58,796 nucleotides of DNA, taken from contig CASWVG010000013.1 in NCBI GenBank assembly GCA_949472775.1, positions 1-58,796 on the forward strand, written 5' to 3'. Both the position numbers and the translations under genes were made by a program. How positions within the stretch are numbered: position 1 is the first letter of the stretch; the number at the start of each line of letters is the position of its first letter. Origin of the DNA: an uncultured Lachnospiraceae bacterium (GTDB taxonomy: Bacteria; Bacillota; Clostridia; Lachnospirales; Lachnospiraceae). Shown piece by piece: positions 17,787 through 26,465 of this stretch. Under the pieces are notes generated by a model. The model did not search any database and had not been told where the DNA came from. It saw nothing but the letters and a program-made list of their open reading frames with translations.

Positions 17787-19043
17787 CTATAATAAGTAAC
17801 TGTACGCCATATACACATATATTGCCATGTATACCACATTCGGTATACACGCTGCCCCCACCTTGAAGAGAATCTTCCAGTCCCGTTCCACCAACGCCAG
17901 GCAAAAGGTCGTCACGGCAATCAAAATGCAGACAAGGAACACCGCGATGGAGCTGCACACGCCTGCCGCCATATTGACACAGACAAGCAGAATCCAGATG
18001 CCCGCATCCGTCCGTCTGTTTTTGACACCTTTGTCATAAATCTGCAAAAATACCCAGACAAGCGCCGGGATCACCAGCGCGCCCGCCACCGCCTTGCCCT
18101 GCCATGTGCGGGTCAGGAAAAAAGTCTCGTTGGTGTAGATGGACACGTTCCCGAAAATCTGAAACACCGCCATGATAATCATAAATATAGGCAGGTTCTC
18201 CCTGTGGAACACGTTCCCGCCCGTCCCAGGCGGCTGGTCCTGGCCCTCCTGTCTTCCCTCTGTCCGCGGCATTCTGATAAACAGTATGCGCCCGATTTCA
18301 TAAAATAAAAGATAGGTCAGCGGAATCAGCACAAGGGACATCACCACATGGGAGACTATGGTCGCATGCACCCCGGCACGCACCGAGATATACGCCACCC
18401 ACATGGGAAAAACGGCCATCGCATGACGCACGTCCAACCCTGTGGAACCGCCCGTAAGCGGCAGAATGCGGTACATCACGCCCGCCTCCTGTGCAATCAG
18501 CGACTCCACCACATAGTAGGCATCGTCACCGTCAAAAGAAGTGTAAGCCACCGCCATATAAAGCTGGAAGCCGAGCAGGACAAAGAAAATCAGCCACTCG
18601 ACGCCCGTTCCCGTAAACAATTTCCCCGCCATAGCCGCAAACAGTTTCCTTCGTCCTCCCGGCATTGTGACATCATTGTCATTTTTATGTCCCTCGCCAG
18701 CCAGACCGCTCCCCTTTTGCCTGTCGGGGTTTTTTCTGTAATTTCCCGCGACAAGTCCCGGTTTTCCCTGTTTTCCGTTCCGGTACAGGAGACAGATTCC
18801 CACCGCCGCGCCAAAAAGCGCAAGCAGCGTAAACACAGCGGATGCCAGCTTAAAGTTGTCGTACTCCACCCAGAGAACCATGGGCACCGCCGCGATTTCA
18901 AAGAGCGCCCACATGCCGAAATACCCGGAAAGCAATACAAATCCCGGGCTTCTTTTTTCCGCCGGTATGAAATTTGCCGGGATCAGCCCGATGCAGAACG
19001 GGATAACCAAAAGCCAGAAAAGTAAACTGATAACAGCCAGCAT
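17787..19043 (-). CDS. DUF6077-like multi-pass membrane protein
   Basis: The product is about 418 aa from the ATG at 19043 (AGAGG 8 nt upstream); a longer frame has no ribosome site. There are nine to ten TM segments. The family-like motif FDGDDAYYV followed by MYRILPLTGGSTGLDVRHA (mid-protein) faces outward and contains acidic residues, as in GT-C enzymes. A hydrophilic loop after residue about 85 is longer than expected and contains a TGACA palindrome. It is probably involved in glycan assembly; activity is not proven. It diverges from the FAD oxidoreductase gene. Confidence 0.82.
   Translation of the reverse strand: MLAVISLLFWLLVIPFCIGLIPANFIPAEKRSPGFVLLSGYFGMWALFEIAAVPMVLWVEYDNFKLASAVFTLLALFGAAVGICLLYRNGKQGKPGLVAGNYRKNPDRQKGSGLAGEGHKNDNDVTMPGGRRKLFAAMAGKLFTGTGVEWLIFFVLLGFQLYMAVAYTSFDGDDAYYVVESLIAQEAGVMYRILPLTGGSTGLDVRHAMAVFPMWVAYISVRAGVHATIVSHVVMSLVLIPLTYLLFYEIGRILFIRMPRTEGRQEGQDQPPGTGGNVFHRENLPIFMIIMAVFQIFGNVSIYTNETFFLTRTWQGKAVAGALVIPALVWVFLQIYDKGVKNRRTDAGIWILLVCVNMAAGVCSSIAVFLVCILIAVTTFCLALVERDWKILFKVGAACIPNVVYMAIYVYMAYSYLL
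18023..18036. repeat. TGACA-N4-TGTCA palindrome (spacer CCTT)
   Basis: Exact copy in a hydrophilic loop of the DUF6077-like gene, read as Y-D-K-G-V-K. Confidence 0.75.
18668..18681. repeat. TGACA-N4-TGTCA palindrome (spacer TCAT)
   Basis: Second exact copy in the same gene, within its expanded cytoplasmic loop (N-D-N-D-V-T). Confidence 0.75.
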
Positions 19044-19088
19044 AAATACGCCTCTTTCTTTTTCTACCGCAAAACAACAGTCAGTAAT

Positions 19089-19097
19089 ACTATAGCA
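19089..19097 (-). promoter_or_regulatory. Extended -10 (TGCTATAGT) for the DUF6077-like gene
   Basis: On the minus strand TGTGC precedes TATAGT, about 46 nt before the ATG at 19043. There is no clear -35 box, as is usual for extended -10 promoters. The same TGTGCTATA core precedes genes at 12060, 39860 and 41470. Confidence 0.45.
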
Positions 19098-19264
19098 CAC
19101 ACATCCTGAATTTTCCACATTCCTGTATACATACCTACCTAAACATGGTAAACTAGAATAACAGTTCAGTCCAGGACTCTGCGCTTATTGCAAAGTCCGT
19201 GCGAACAGTTAGATTTCCAGAAAATATAGTCGGGCGGCAGACCGCCCCGGCATGGAGGTATTGC

Positions 19265-20860
19265 ATGAAAAAAGTATATGTGATTGGCGCAGGTCCGGCA
19301 GGTCTGACCGCAGCTTACGAGCTGCTCCGGCGGGATAAAAATAAAGAATATACCATCACGGTTCTGGAGGAATCCGACGCCATGGGCGGCATCTCCAAAA
19401 CCGTCAACTATAAAGGGAACCGCATGGACATGGGCGGACACCGCTTCTTCTCCAAAGTGCCCGAAGTAAACGAGTGGTGGGAGCACATGCTGCCCACACA
19501 AGGTTCTCCCACCTATGACGATATCGTACTGCACCGCGAGATGACGCTCGCCCCCGGAGGGCCTGACCCGGAGAAGGAAGATCGCGTGATGCTCCGCAGG
19601 CACCGCGTGTCACGCATTTACTTTAACCGGAAATTTTTCGACTACCCCATCTCCCTGAAGCCGGAAACCTTTATCAACATGGGGTTTGTGGCCACGATAC
19701 AGGCGGGTTTCAGCTATCTCGCCTCCATGATACACAAGCGGAAGGAAAATTCTCTGGAGGATTTTTATGTAAACCGTTTTGGCAAAAAACTCTACTCCAT
19801 GTTCTTTGAAAATTATACAGAAAACTTGTGGGGGAGGCACCCTTCCGAGATCGCTCCCGACTGGGGCGCACAGCGGGCAAAGGGGCTGTCCGTCGCAGCC
19901 ATCTTAAAGGATGTCTTCTCGAAAATGCTGCCCGGAAAGAAAAACCGCGAGGTGGAGACCTCTCTGATTGAGGAATTCAGCTACCCGAAGCTCGGTCCCG
20001 GTCAGCTCTGGGAAGTAACCGCGGAAAAAATCAAGGAGCTTGGCGGGGAAATTCTCTGTCACAGCCGGGCGATCCGGCTCCACAAGGACGAAAACAACCA
20101 CATCACCTCCATCACCTACGAAACGCCGGAGGGCGAGGTGACGGCGCAGGGTGACATCTTCATCTCCTCCATGCCCGTGAAGGATCTGGTGGCGGGCTTA
20201 AATGACGTGCCTAAAGCCGAGGCCAGGATTGCCGCGGGACTGCCCTACCGCGACTACATGACCGTGGGGCTCCTGCTGCCGAAGCTGAATCTGAAAAACA
20301 GGACGAATCTGAAAACCATCAACAATATCGTGCCGGACTGCTGGATCTATGTGCATGACCGGACCGTCCGCCTTGGAAGGTTCCAGATCTACAACAACTG
20401 GTCGCCCTATATGGTGCGCGACTTAGAGCACACGATATGGATCGGTCTGGAATATTTTGTTACCGAGGGGGATAAATACTGGACCATGTCCGACGAAGCT
20501 TTCTCCCGCTTTGCGATAGACGAGATCGTCAGCATGGGGCTGATTGATAAGCCCTCCGACGTGATGGACTCCCATGTGGAGCGGGTGAAAAAGGCTTATC
20601 CCGCATATTTTGACACCTACAAGGAAATGGACAAGCTGACCGCATATCTGAAATCCATCGACAATCTCTACTGCGTGGGCAGAAACGGGCAGCACCGCTA
20701 CAACAACATCGACCATTCCATGATGACCTCTTTTGAGACCGTGAAAAACATTTTAGGCGGTATTTCTTCCAAGGACAATATCTGGAATGTAAACACGGAA
20801 AAAACCTACCACGAGGAAGTGCAGAAGGAGAAGCCGTCCGATCAGATCGAAGTGGATTAA
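19265..20860 (+). CDS. FAD/NAD(P)-dependent oxidoreductase of a glycan locus
   Basis: The 531-aa protein has a classic N-terminal dinucleotide fold: [16 protein letters not shown] (about 5-20) and [18 protein letters not shown] resembles amine-oxidase/UDP-galactopyranose-mutase-like flavoproteins. The C-terminal FAD-contact region is [25 protein letters not shown] lies 6 nt before the ATG at 19265; longer in-frame starts lack this. Such proteins are common in exopolysaccharide loci, but at 531 aa it is longer than Glf (about 370 aa), so a mutase call is not justified. It is transcribed alone on the plus strand between two minus-strand groups. Confidence 0.9.
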   Translation: MKKVYVIGAGPAGLTAAYELLRRDKNKEYTITVLEESDAMGGISKTVNYKGNRMDMGGHRFFSKVPEVNEWWEHMLPTQGSPTYDDIVLHREMTLAPGGPDPEKEDRVMLRRHRVSRIYFNRKFFDYPISLKPETFINMGFVATIQAGFSYLASMIHKRKENSLEDFYVNRFGKKLYSMFFENYTENLWGRHPSEIAPDWGAQRAKGLSVAAILKDVFSKMLPGKKNREVETSLIEEFSYPKLGPGQLWEVTAEKIKELGGEILCHSRAIRLHKDENNHITSITYETPEGEVTAQGDIFISSMPVKDLVAGLNDVPKAEARIAAGLPYRDYMTVGLLLPKLNLKNRTNLKTINNIVPDCWIYVHDRTVRLGRFQIYNNWSPYMVRDLEHTIWIGLEYFVTEGDKYWTMSDEAFSRFAIDEIVSMGLIDKPSDVMDSHVERVKKAYPAYFDTYKEMDKLTAYLKSIDNLYCVGRNGQHRYNNIDHSMMTSFETVKNILGGISSKDNIWNVNTEKTYHEEVQKEKPSDQIEVD

Positions 20861-20911
20861 AATCTTCCGGCATCACTTCTGTCGTGCGTATCCGGCACAT
20901 CTGCGGCCTGC

Positions 20912-22042
20912 TCATCGTCTGCGGCTGTGCACCCGCTGTAATATGGCACTTGCGAGAACAAGCACCGCCGTATAGACAGCCATCTCATATAGGTACCGTG
21001 TGTTATGAATAGATTGCAGATAATACCAGGGCGGGAGCAGCAGCTTTCCCGCCTTTAAATATGGCAGATTCAGAAAAACCGGGCAGAGCAAAAGCATCGC
21101 CGCCAGAAGCGGCAGGAACGTCATGCCCAGTCTCCGGGGCGTGCGGCAGATCATCCGCAGCAGATTGGTAAAGGCAAGCACACAGACCGCGAAAACCGCA
21201 CAGCTCACCACCTCTTTCTTCCATTCCGTAAACACCCCCGCAAGCCAGCAGGACAACAGCAGCACTACCGCCGAATCCAGAAGAAACACCGCGCCTGCAA
21301 TATAGGAAACCCTAAGCCGTCTCGTCACGGGTATGCGCCCGTAGACGCCGCGGTCTTCGTCCTGCATAAACCAGAGCGCCGCCGCCAGCCCCACAAAGGT
21401 AAACCAGACGGCAAGAATCCCCCGCAGAGGCGCCTGCACATAGGTAAAATTTTCCGTTTCCCCGGGCGTATCGTCGGGATACACCATCCTGAAAAGGCTC
21501 CCCTCCACAGCCACACTGTCGTAAACGCGGTAAAGCGCCTCGTCGGTCATCTCCGCCACCCCCAGATCCTCCCGCACATAACCCGCATAAACCGCATAGG
21601 AAAAAGACGGATAGATGGCGGCGTACAGAATCTCCCGTCCCAGAATCAGCGGCACGCTGTCTTTTCGCTCCACCACCGTAACCACCGGACGCACCCTTCG
21701 CTTTTCTCCCAGTTCTTCCAGGCGCTCCGACAGATCCTCCGAAAAAATCCATGCCGCATCCGCCTCCCCGGTTTCCACCAGAGTCCGCGCCTTCTCCTCA
21801 TCCCCGCAGGGCAGATAGCGCAGGACGCCGCCGCCATTCAAAAGTCTCCCGGAAATCTCCTGTGCGGACGCATCCCCTTCCGGCACATACAGCGCAATCG
21901 TGGCAATCCCGGCAGGCTCCGCGGACAGGCGGCCGACCCCTGCCGCAAGCAGGGGCGCCAGGCAGAGCATCAGAAGAAAACCGCCCTTTCCAAGCAGCCG
22001 CTTCTGTAACAGCATAAAGCGCACAAACATCTGTCCCGGCAT
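20912..22042 (-). CDS. ABC-2 type transporter permease (second subunit)
   Basis: The product is about 376 aa from the ATG at 22042, which has GGAGG 8 nt upstream; the ATG at 22060 lacks one. One N-terminal TM is followed by an extracytoplasmic domain (about 40-200) and five to six C-terminal TM segments, the topology of ABC-2 exporters of the NatB/YhgE kind. It is third in the cluster ATPase-permease-permease (24249 down to 20912). The two permeases are unlike each other and probably form a heterodimer. The substrate is unknown; the location suggests a surface component, but this is not a Wzm-type polysaccharide permease. Confidence 0.85.
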   Translation of the reverse strand: MPGQMFVRFMLLQKRLLGKGGFLLMLCLAPLLAAGVGRLSAEPAGIATIALYVPEGDASAQEISGRLLNGGGVLRYLPCGDEEKARTLVETGEADAAWIFSEDLSERLEELGEKRRVRPVVTVVERKDSVPLILGREILYAAIYPSFSYAVYAGYVREDLGVAEMTDEALYRVYDSVAVEGSLFRMVYPDDTPGETENFTYVQAPLRGILAVWFTFVGLAAALWFMQDEDRGVYGRIPVTRRLRVSYIAGAVFLLDSAVVLLLSCWLAGVFTEWKKEVVSCAVFAVCVLAFTNLLRMICRTPRRLGMTFLPLLAAMLLLCPVFLNLPYLKAGKLLLPPWYYLQSIHNTRYLYEMAVYTAVLVLASAILQRVHSRRR

Positions 22043-22164
22043 AACACCGTCCTCCCACATCTTCCTGTCATCTGCCTTTTTCTGCCAGCGTCCCTATCCC
22101 GTATCACTCAGCCTTCCGCCACGCTGTCAGCTCTTTCCCACTGTGCAGGTTTCCGGCTTCTCTT

Positions 22165-23400
22165 CTACCGCGTCCTGTATTTTCTGACCAGTATAGTCAA
22201 TGCAAGGAATACTGCCATCCACGCGAAGACAGCCGTCCACGCTGCCATCGGAATTTTCCCAAGAGCCCCCGCCTGCGCAAAACGCACCGCCGCGCCGGAG
22301 GGTAAAAACCCGCCAAACATCCGCATTTTTTCAGGAAAAAAGGCGGAAGGATAAAAGTATCCCGAGAGATATCCCATGCCAATCCCGCAGATCAGCTGCA
22401 AAAGAATCCCGTTGACAATCCCATCAGCCACCTCGAAGAGAAAAAACTGCAACGCCGCAAACATTGCCGTCACAGGAAAAAGAGCCGGCAAAAAGGCGAG
22501 AAAGGGCGCAGCCCCCATCCCGTCCCACTCGGGAATCCCTAAAAGTCCCCGCTCAAACCCGAACCCCAGAAACAGGCATACCGTGAGAAGTCCTGTCAGA
22601 ACAAGAAGCAGATAGGCAAGATATTCCCCCAGAACCTGCCGGAGCGCCCCCACACCCCTCGCTTTCAGAAAACAGGAAAATGCGCCGTTCTGATACACAA
22701 AGAGGGCGCTGTTCAACAGCCCGGAAAGGAGAAGGAACAATAAAACCGCCCCGCAAAAATAGTACAGTTCCAGAGACAGGCCGTCCCCATATCCCAGAAC
22801 CTCCACCTCGCCAAATCCGCCCCGTGAAAGCACCATCTGGATCAACGCCAGATTCAGTTTGTCCGTCTCCCGTCCGATCTCTTCTCCCCTGCCCTGCCCT
22901 GCAAGCACCTGCTGCATGGCATAAATCGCGCTCTGGGAGCAGGTCACCAGGGTGGACGCCACATCCGTGATCTCCCCCATCACCATCGTTCCCAGCCCCT
23001 GCTGCCCCTGTGCCGCGGTATATGTGACAAGCTTGTCATTTTCTCCGTATACAATGGACTCCATCAGACCCTCGGGCACCCGCATCACGGCATAAAGCTC
23101 CCCGCGTCGAAAGGCCGCTTCCGCCTCCTGTTCCGGCATGGACACCAGTTCGATCATAAAACGGGAATCGTCCATCTCCTGCACGGCTGCAATACCGAAT
23201 CCCAGATAGGAATCCGACAGATCTCCCACGATACCGATCCGGTATCTGGTTCCCTCCGCCGCAAGCGCTCCCTGTGCGATCAGCAGGCAGGCAGACACGC
23301 CCGCACAGAAACAGACGACAACATCCGCCAGTATCTGCCCGGGAAGCAGCCTTGCCGCCCGTTTCAATTGTGCCAGAAAATATGCCGCCGTCTGCTTCAT
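22165..23400 (-). CDS. ABC-2 type transporter permease (first subunit)
   Basis: The product is about 411 aa from MKQTAAYF (23400), preceded by GGGAGGGA. The topology is one TM near the N-terminus (about 17-40), an extracytoplasmic domain with alternating strands, and six TM segments in the C-terminal half. A TGACA palindrome lies in the extracytoplasmic domain (NDKLVTY). It is separated from the ATPase gene by 84 nt and from the second permease by about 120 nt. It matches ABC-2/YhgE-like exporters in layout only; the cargo cannot be read from sequence. Confidence 0.85.
   Translation of the reverse strand: MKQTAAYFLAQLKRAARLLPGQILADVVVCFCAGVSACLLIAQGALAAEGTRYRIGIVGDLSDSYLGFGIAAVQEMDDSRFMIELVSMPEQEAEAAFRRGELYAVMRVPEGLMESIVYGENDKLVTYTAAQGQQGLGTMVMGEITDVASTLVTCSQSAIYAMQQVLAGQGRGEEIGRETDKLNLALIQMVLSRGGFGEVEVLGYGDGLSLELYYFCGAVLLFLLLSGLLNSALFVYQNGAFSCFLKARGVGALRQVLGEYLAYLLLVLTGLLTVCLFLGFGFERGLLGIPEWDGMGAAPFLAFLPALFPVTAMFAALQFFLFEVADGIVNGILLQLICGIGMGYLSGYFYPSAFFPEKMRMFGGFLPSGAAVRFAQAGALGKIPMAAWTAVFAWMAVFLALTILVRKYRTR
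23025..23038. repeat. TGACA-N4-TGTCA palindrome (spacer AGCT)
   Basis: Exact copy in the first ABC permease gene. The spacer makes the whole 14 bp a perfect palindrome (TGACAAGCTTGTCA). Confidence 0.75.
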
Positions 23401-23484
23401 CTGTCCCTCCCTCTCCACTGCGCACAGACTCCTTACTTTCAAGTCACTATGCTTACTTCGGGATGCAGCCCCCGCTGCCAGACT

Positions 23485-24249
23485 TTAGAAGCTCTTCCCG
23501 CACAGCGCCTCCGTCAGTCTGTGAAAATCCCCGTCATACTGCCACGGATGGAGCACTCCGCCCCTCAGAATATAACACATGTTACATAATTCCAGATCCT
23601 GGGCGTCGTGGGTTGCCATCAGCACAATTCCGCCCTCTTTTCTGTAAACGTCCAGATAACTGCGGATATTCTCCCTGCAGACAGGATCAAGCGCCGTGGA
23701 GGGCTCGTCAAGCACCAGGATCCCGGGATGGGAAACCACCGCACAGCCTATGGAAAGGCGTCTCTTCATACCACCCGACATACGGCGCACCGGCGTCTTT
23801 AAGAACCCGTCGATACCGAGCAGCCTGAGCGCCCCCTCCGCAAGTTCCCGTTTCAGTGTCTCCCTGTCATACCACATGCGCAGGTTGTCCCACGCGCTCA
23901 GTTCCTCCATCAGCGGGTTCCCCTGGGGCACGTAACCCAGCACTTTCGGAATCCGGCCTGGCTCCCGCAGCAGATCGGTCCCCCGGATCGGGCCGGGATT
24001 GTTTTTCCCCCGCCCATGTTCCTTACATCCGTCAGTCTGCCGGCCTGTTTCATCCGGATGCCCGTACACGTAAAAGGAGCCGCCGTCCGCCCTGCGAACG
24101 CCCGCCAAAATGGAAAGCAGCGTGGATTTCCCGCTGCCATTGCTGCCAAGGATGGCCGCACAGCTTCCGGCATCCATTGAAAACGATATATCTGTAAGCA
24201 CCTTTTTCCGGGAATACGCCTTTTTGATCCCCGTTATCTCCACATCCAT
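23485..24249 (-). CDS. ABC transporter ATP-binding protein
   Basis: The product is about 254 aa, with Walker A GSNGSGKST, signature MSGGMKRRLSIG, Walker B ILVLDEPSTALDP and switch-His ATHD. Between Walker A and the Q-loop (YVPQGN) there is an extra charged stretch of roughly 30 residues (HPDETGRQTDGCKEHGRGK on), which is unusual for this compact class. The ATG at 24249 is favoured because GGGGGA sits 5 nt upstream; ATG 24255 is the alternative. It energises the two permeases encoded next. The ribosome sites and strand indicate one operon. Confidence 0.92.
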   Translation of the reverse strand: MDVEITGIKKAYSRKKVLTDISFSMDAGSCAAILGSNGSGKSTLLSILAGVRRADGGSFYVYGHPDETGRQTDGCKEHGRGKNNPGPIRGTDLLREPGRIPKVLGYVPQGNPLMEELSAWDNLRMWYDRETLKRELAEGALRLLGIDGFLKTPVRRMSGGMKRRLSIGCAVVSHPGILVLDEPSTALDPVCRENIRSYLDVYRKEGGIVLMATHDAQDLELCNMCYILRGGVLHPWQYDGDFHRLTEALCGKSF

Positions 24250-24384
24250 GGACATCCCCCATTCCAGCACCCTTACACTTAAGCCCGGTCCCGGACAAGT
24301 ACCCGTTCTGCCATACAACGGACTTTTCCATCTCCTTTGAAACACCGCGGCACCCGTCCGCCTGTTCGGAATTCACGCCGCGTC

Positions 24385-25359
24385 CTACTGTGCCTGCCCG
24401 GTAAAAGCCCGCTCCACCGCCTCCGCGATACAGCGCATCCCCTCCGCCGTGGGATGTACCCCATCGCTGGTCATCTCCTGCAGGTTTTCTATGGTGACGC
24501 CGCAGTCATTCAGATCGATCACTGTATGTCCCCTGCTTTGTGCAATCCTGCCAATCACCTCACCGTAATCTTTCGACGTAAGCTGTGAGCCGTTGACAAA
24601 CTCCACATAAGGCGTCTTTGTCCCATAATCCCCTACCGGGAGCAGGGTACAGCAGTAAATTTCCGCCAGCGGATAGTTCGCCTGCACCTTGTCAAGCATA
24701 AGGGTGTAAGCGTCGCTGAAGGTTTCCACCTCTCCCTCCTCCACAAGGCCCGTACCATCATTATTCCCCACGGGAATGGCCTTAAGCATATCATTGGTTC
24801 CCAGATATATGACAATCCTGTCAGGGCACGCCCCTTCCGGCCCGGAAAGATCATTGGTGCGCAGCTCATTACAGCCACACTGAGGATCCTCCGCACCCGT
24901 GGAATCCCCTGCCACAGTCGCCCCGGAACTGGAACCGTTCACGTAGACCGTCAGTTCCAGATCATCCGCAACCCGCTGCCACCACGTATCTTCCACCGCA
25001 GTCACTTCCCCATTGTCCGGGAAAAAGGCATAATACCCCACAGGATTATACCCTTGAAAGGTGGAAATGCTGTCCCCCAGTATCGAGAACGAAGTACCTG
25101 CAAGCTTCACGGTATCTGTATCTTTTTCTCCCGCCGCATTTTCGCTGTCCTGCCCGGCAGTCCCGCTCTGGCCTGCCACCGCATCTTCCCTGTTCTGCGC
25201 TGTATCATCCTGGCTCTTATCCACATCTTCCTTGTCCGGTGCGTTACTGCTTTCCGCCGCGCTCTCATTTCCACTCTGTCCTGCCGCGCCGCTCCCGCAG
25301 CCCCACAAAACCACAGAGAACGCCAGCGCACAGACCGATGCCAAAACCGCTCTCTTCAT
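24385..25359 (-). CDS. SGNH/GDSL hydrolase lipoprotein
   Basis: The 324-aa protein has a lipoprotein-type signal (VVLWGCGSG, lipid Cys about 21) and a low-complexity Ser/Asp/Glu/Gln linker to about residue 88. The SGNH domain has all four blocks: ILGDSIST (catalytic Ser), the Gly of NGSSSG, LGTNDM (Asn) and SDGVHPTAEG (Asp/His). It is likely an outward-facing esterase acting on acylated glycans, a natural counterpart to the MBOAT acyltransferases of the window. The acyl substrate is inferred, not shown. It lies 135 nt upstream of the ABC ATPase gene. Confidence 0.92.
   Translation of the reverse strand: MKRAVLASVCALAFSVVLWGCGSGAAGQSGNESAAESSNAPDKEDVDKSQDDTAQNREDAVAGQSGTAGQDSENAAGEKDTDTVKLAGTSFSILGDSISTFQGYNPVGYYAFFPDNGEVTAVEDTWWQRVADDLELTVYVNGSSSGATVAGDSTGAEDPQCGCNELRTNDLSGPEGACPDRIVIYLGTNDMLKAIPVGNNDGTGLVEEGEVETFSDAYTLMLDKVQANYPLAEIYCCTLLPVGDYGTKTPYVEFVNGSQLTSKDYGEVIGRIAQSRGHTVIDLNDCGVTIENLQEMTSDGVHPTAEGMRCIAEAVERAFTGQAQ
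24810..24823. repeat. TGACA-N4-TGTCA palindrome (spacer ATCC)
   Basis: Exact copy within the hydrolase core of the SGNH lipoprotein gene (P-D-R-I-V-I). Confidence 0.75.
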
Positions 25360-25447
25360 TCACGCCGCCCTCATCTTCCCACTTTATCTCATCGTCCACA
25401 GATCATCCAGAACGGCTCATCCAAAGGCGTCCCGGCATTTTTGTCTC

Positions 25448-26428
25448 TCACTTCTTTTTAAACATCGACTGTCTCGCACCGTGCATTTCTCTGTGCTTCA
25501 GCACATCATCCACCGCATCCATACGCAGCCCCGCATCGATAAAGTCACAGTGCTTGCAGAAGGGATAATTGTGCCTGCCTGTGGCGATAGCCTTGCGAAG
25601 TTCCCTGTACTTCTCACTGTTCCAGCCCTCCCTGAGGGAAGTGGTGTTCAGATCAGCCATCTCCGTGACCTCAAAATTATCACAGCAACAGATCCCCAGC
25701 TTGCCAAAAGGCGTGATCCACAGATCCGTAAAAGGCATCAGACATGTCTCTTTGATGATCTTCCCCTTGGACTGCTTGTTTGGCGCACTGCCCGCACGGT
25801 TGGTCAGCACTTCCTTCAGGTAGCGGATCTGCACGAGAATATCCACATCCCGAAACTCATCCGGGTGCGCTTTCACATAATCGTGAATCACCTGCACATT
25901 GTCGTGCATCTTCATTTCCATGCCGTAATTGTTAATGATAAGCTGATCCACATAGGGGACAATCTGTTTCACCCTGTCCACATTGAGGAGCAGCCCGTTG
26001 GTGGACATGAAGATAAACGCCTCCGGCAGCTTTTTCCTGGCATACTTATGAAATTCCACAATGCGCGTGTCAAGCCAGGGCTCGTTGTTTCCGTACAGGG
26101 TCAGATGGCCCTTGTAACCCCAGTCGTGAAGCTGGTCGATCACGGAATAGTAGAGCGCGTCATCCATTTTCTTGTAAGGGCGCTTTTCCGCATGGATATT
26201 GGCAGTGCAAAACTCGCACGTACTGTTGCAGCGGTTCACTGTCTCCAGATTCACCACAAGCGGATGCGGCGCCTCCTTATGGCTCATAAAATAATCAATA
26301 TACCCTTTCTGGGATCTCCTGCGGCTGACAAACTGCAGCTTCAGATAACTCTCGCTCGCCACCCAGGGCAGATACTTTTTTGCGTTCCACCCGATTACTC
26401 CTCCGAAATTGTGTACTCTGATTGGCAT
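25448..26428 (-). CDS. Radical SAM / SPASM-domain protein
   Basis: The product is about 326 aa from MPIRVHNF (26428; AAGGAG 8 nt upstream). The [4Fe-4S]-SAM motif is CNSTCEFC (C-x3-C-x2-C), followed by GNNEPWLD. A C-terminal SPASM-type auxiliary cluster region contains CLMPFTDLWI, GICCCDNFE and a final FCKHC. Such proteins modify peptides or sugars by radical chemistry. No precursor-peptide gene is evident nearby, and the neighbours are a membrane glycan protein upstream and an SGNH esterase downstream, so a sugar or surface-protein substrate is possible. The function is not assigned. Confidence 0.92.
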   Translation of the reverse strand: MPIRVHNFGGVIGWNAKKYLPWVASESYLKLQFVSRRRSQKGYIDYFMSHKEAPHPLVVNLETVNRCNSTCEFCTANIHAEKRPYKKMDDALYYSVIDQLHDWGYKGHLTLYGNNEPWLDTRIVEFHKYARKKLPEAFIFMSTNGLLLNVDRVKQIVPYVDQLIINNYGMEMKMHDNVQVIHDYVKAHPDEFRDVDILVQIRYLKEVLTNRAGSAPNKQSKGKIIKETCLMPFTDLWITPFGKLGICCCDNFEVTEMADLNTTSLREGWNSEKYRELRKAIATGRHNYPFCKHCDFIDAGLRMDAVDDVLKHREMHGARQSMFKKK

Positions 26429-26465
26429 ATCTACATCTCCTTCTTTTTTTTCCGCCGTGCACGGC

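Noticed and set aside
16836-19043. The two membrane-protein genes as one gene broken by a mutation
   Set aside because: They share a frame, but five in-frame stops lie in the 180-nt gap. The downstream gene has its own ribosome site and the upstream protein ends naturally after a TM segment.
19265-20860. Calling the FAD protein UDP-galactopyranose mutase (glf)
   Set aside because: It shares the N-terminal FAD motifs, but at 531 aa it is far longer than Glf and the C-terminal half does not match clearly.
23479-23505. Fourth copy of the structured repeat at the end of the ABC ATPase gene
   Set aside because: AGCTTCTAAAGTC resembles part of the element, but the TCC-N-ATGG loop and the paired arms are missing.
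20912-24249. Wzm/Wzt or TagGH polysaccharide exporter
   Set aside because: There are two unlike ABC-2 permeases with large extracytoplasmic domains and a short ATPase without a carbohydrate-binding tail; the layout fits NatAB/YhgE-like exporters.
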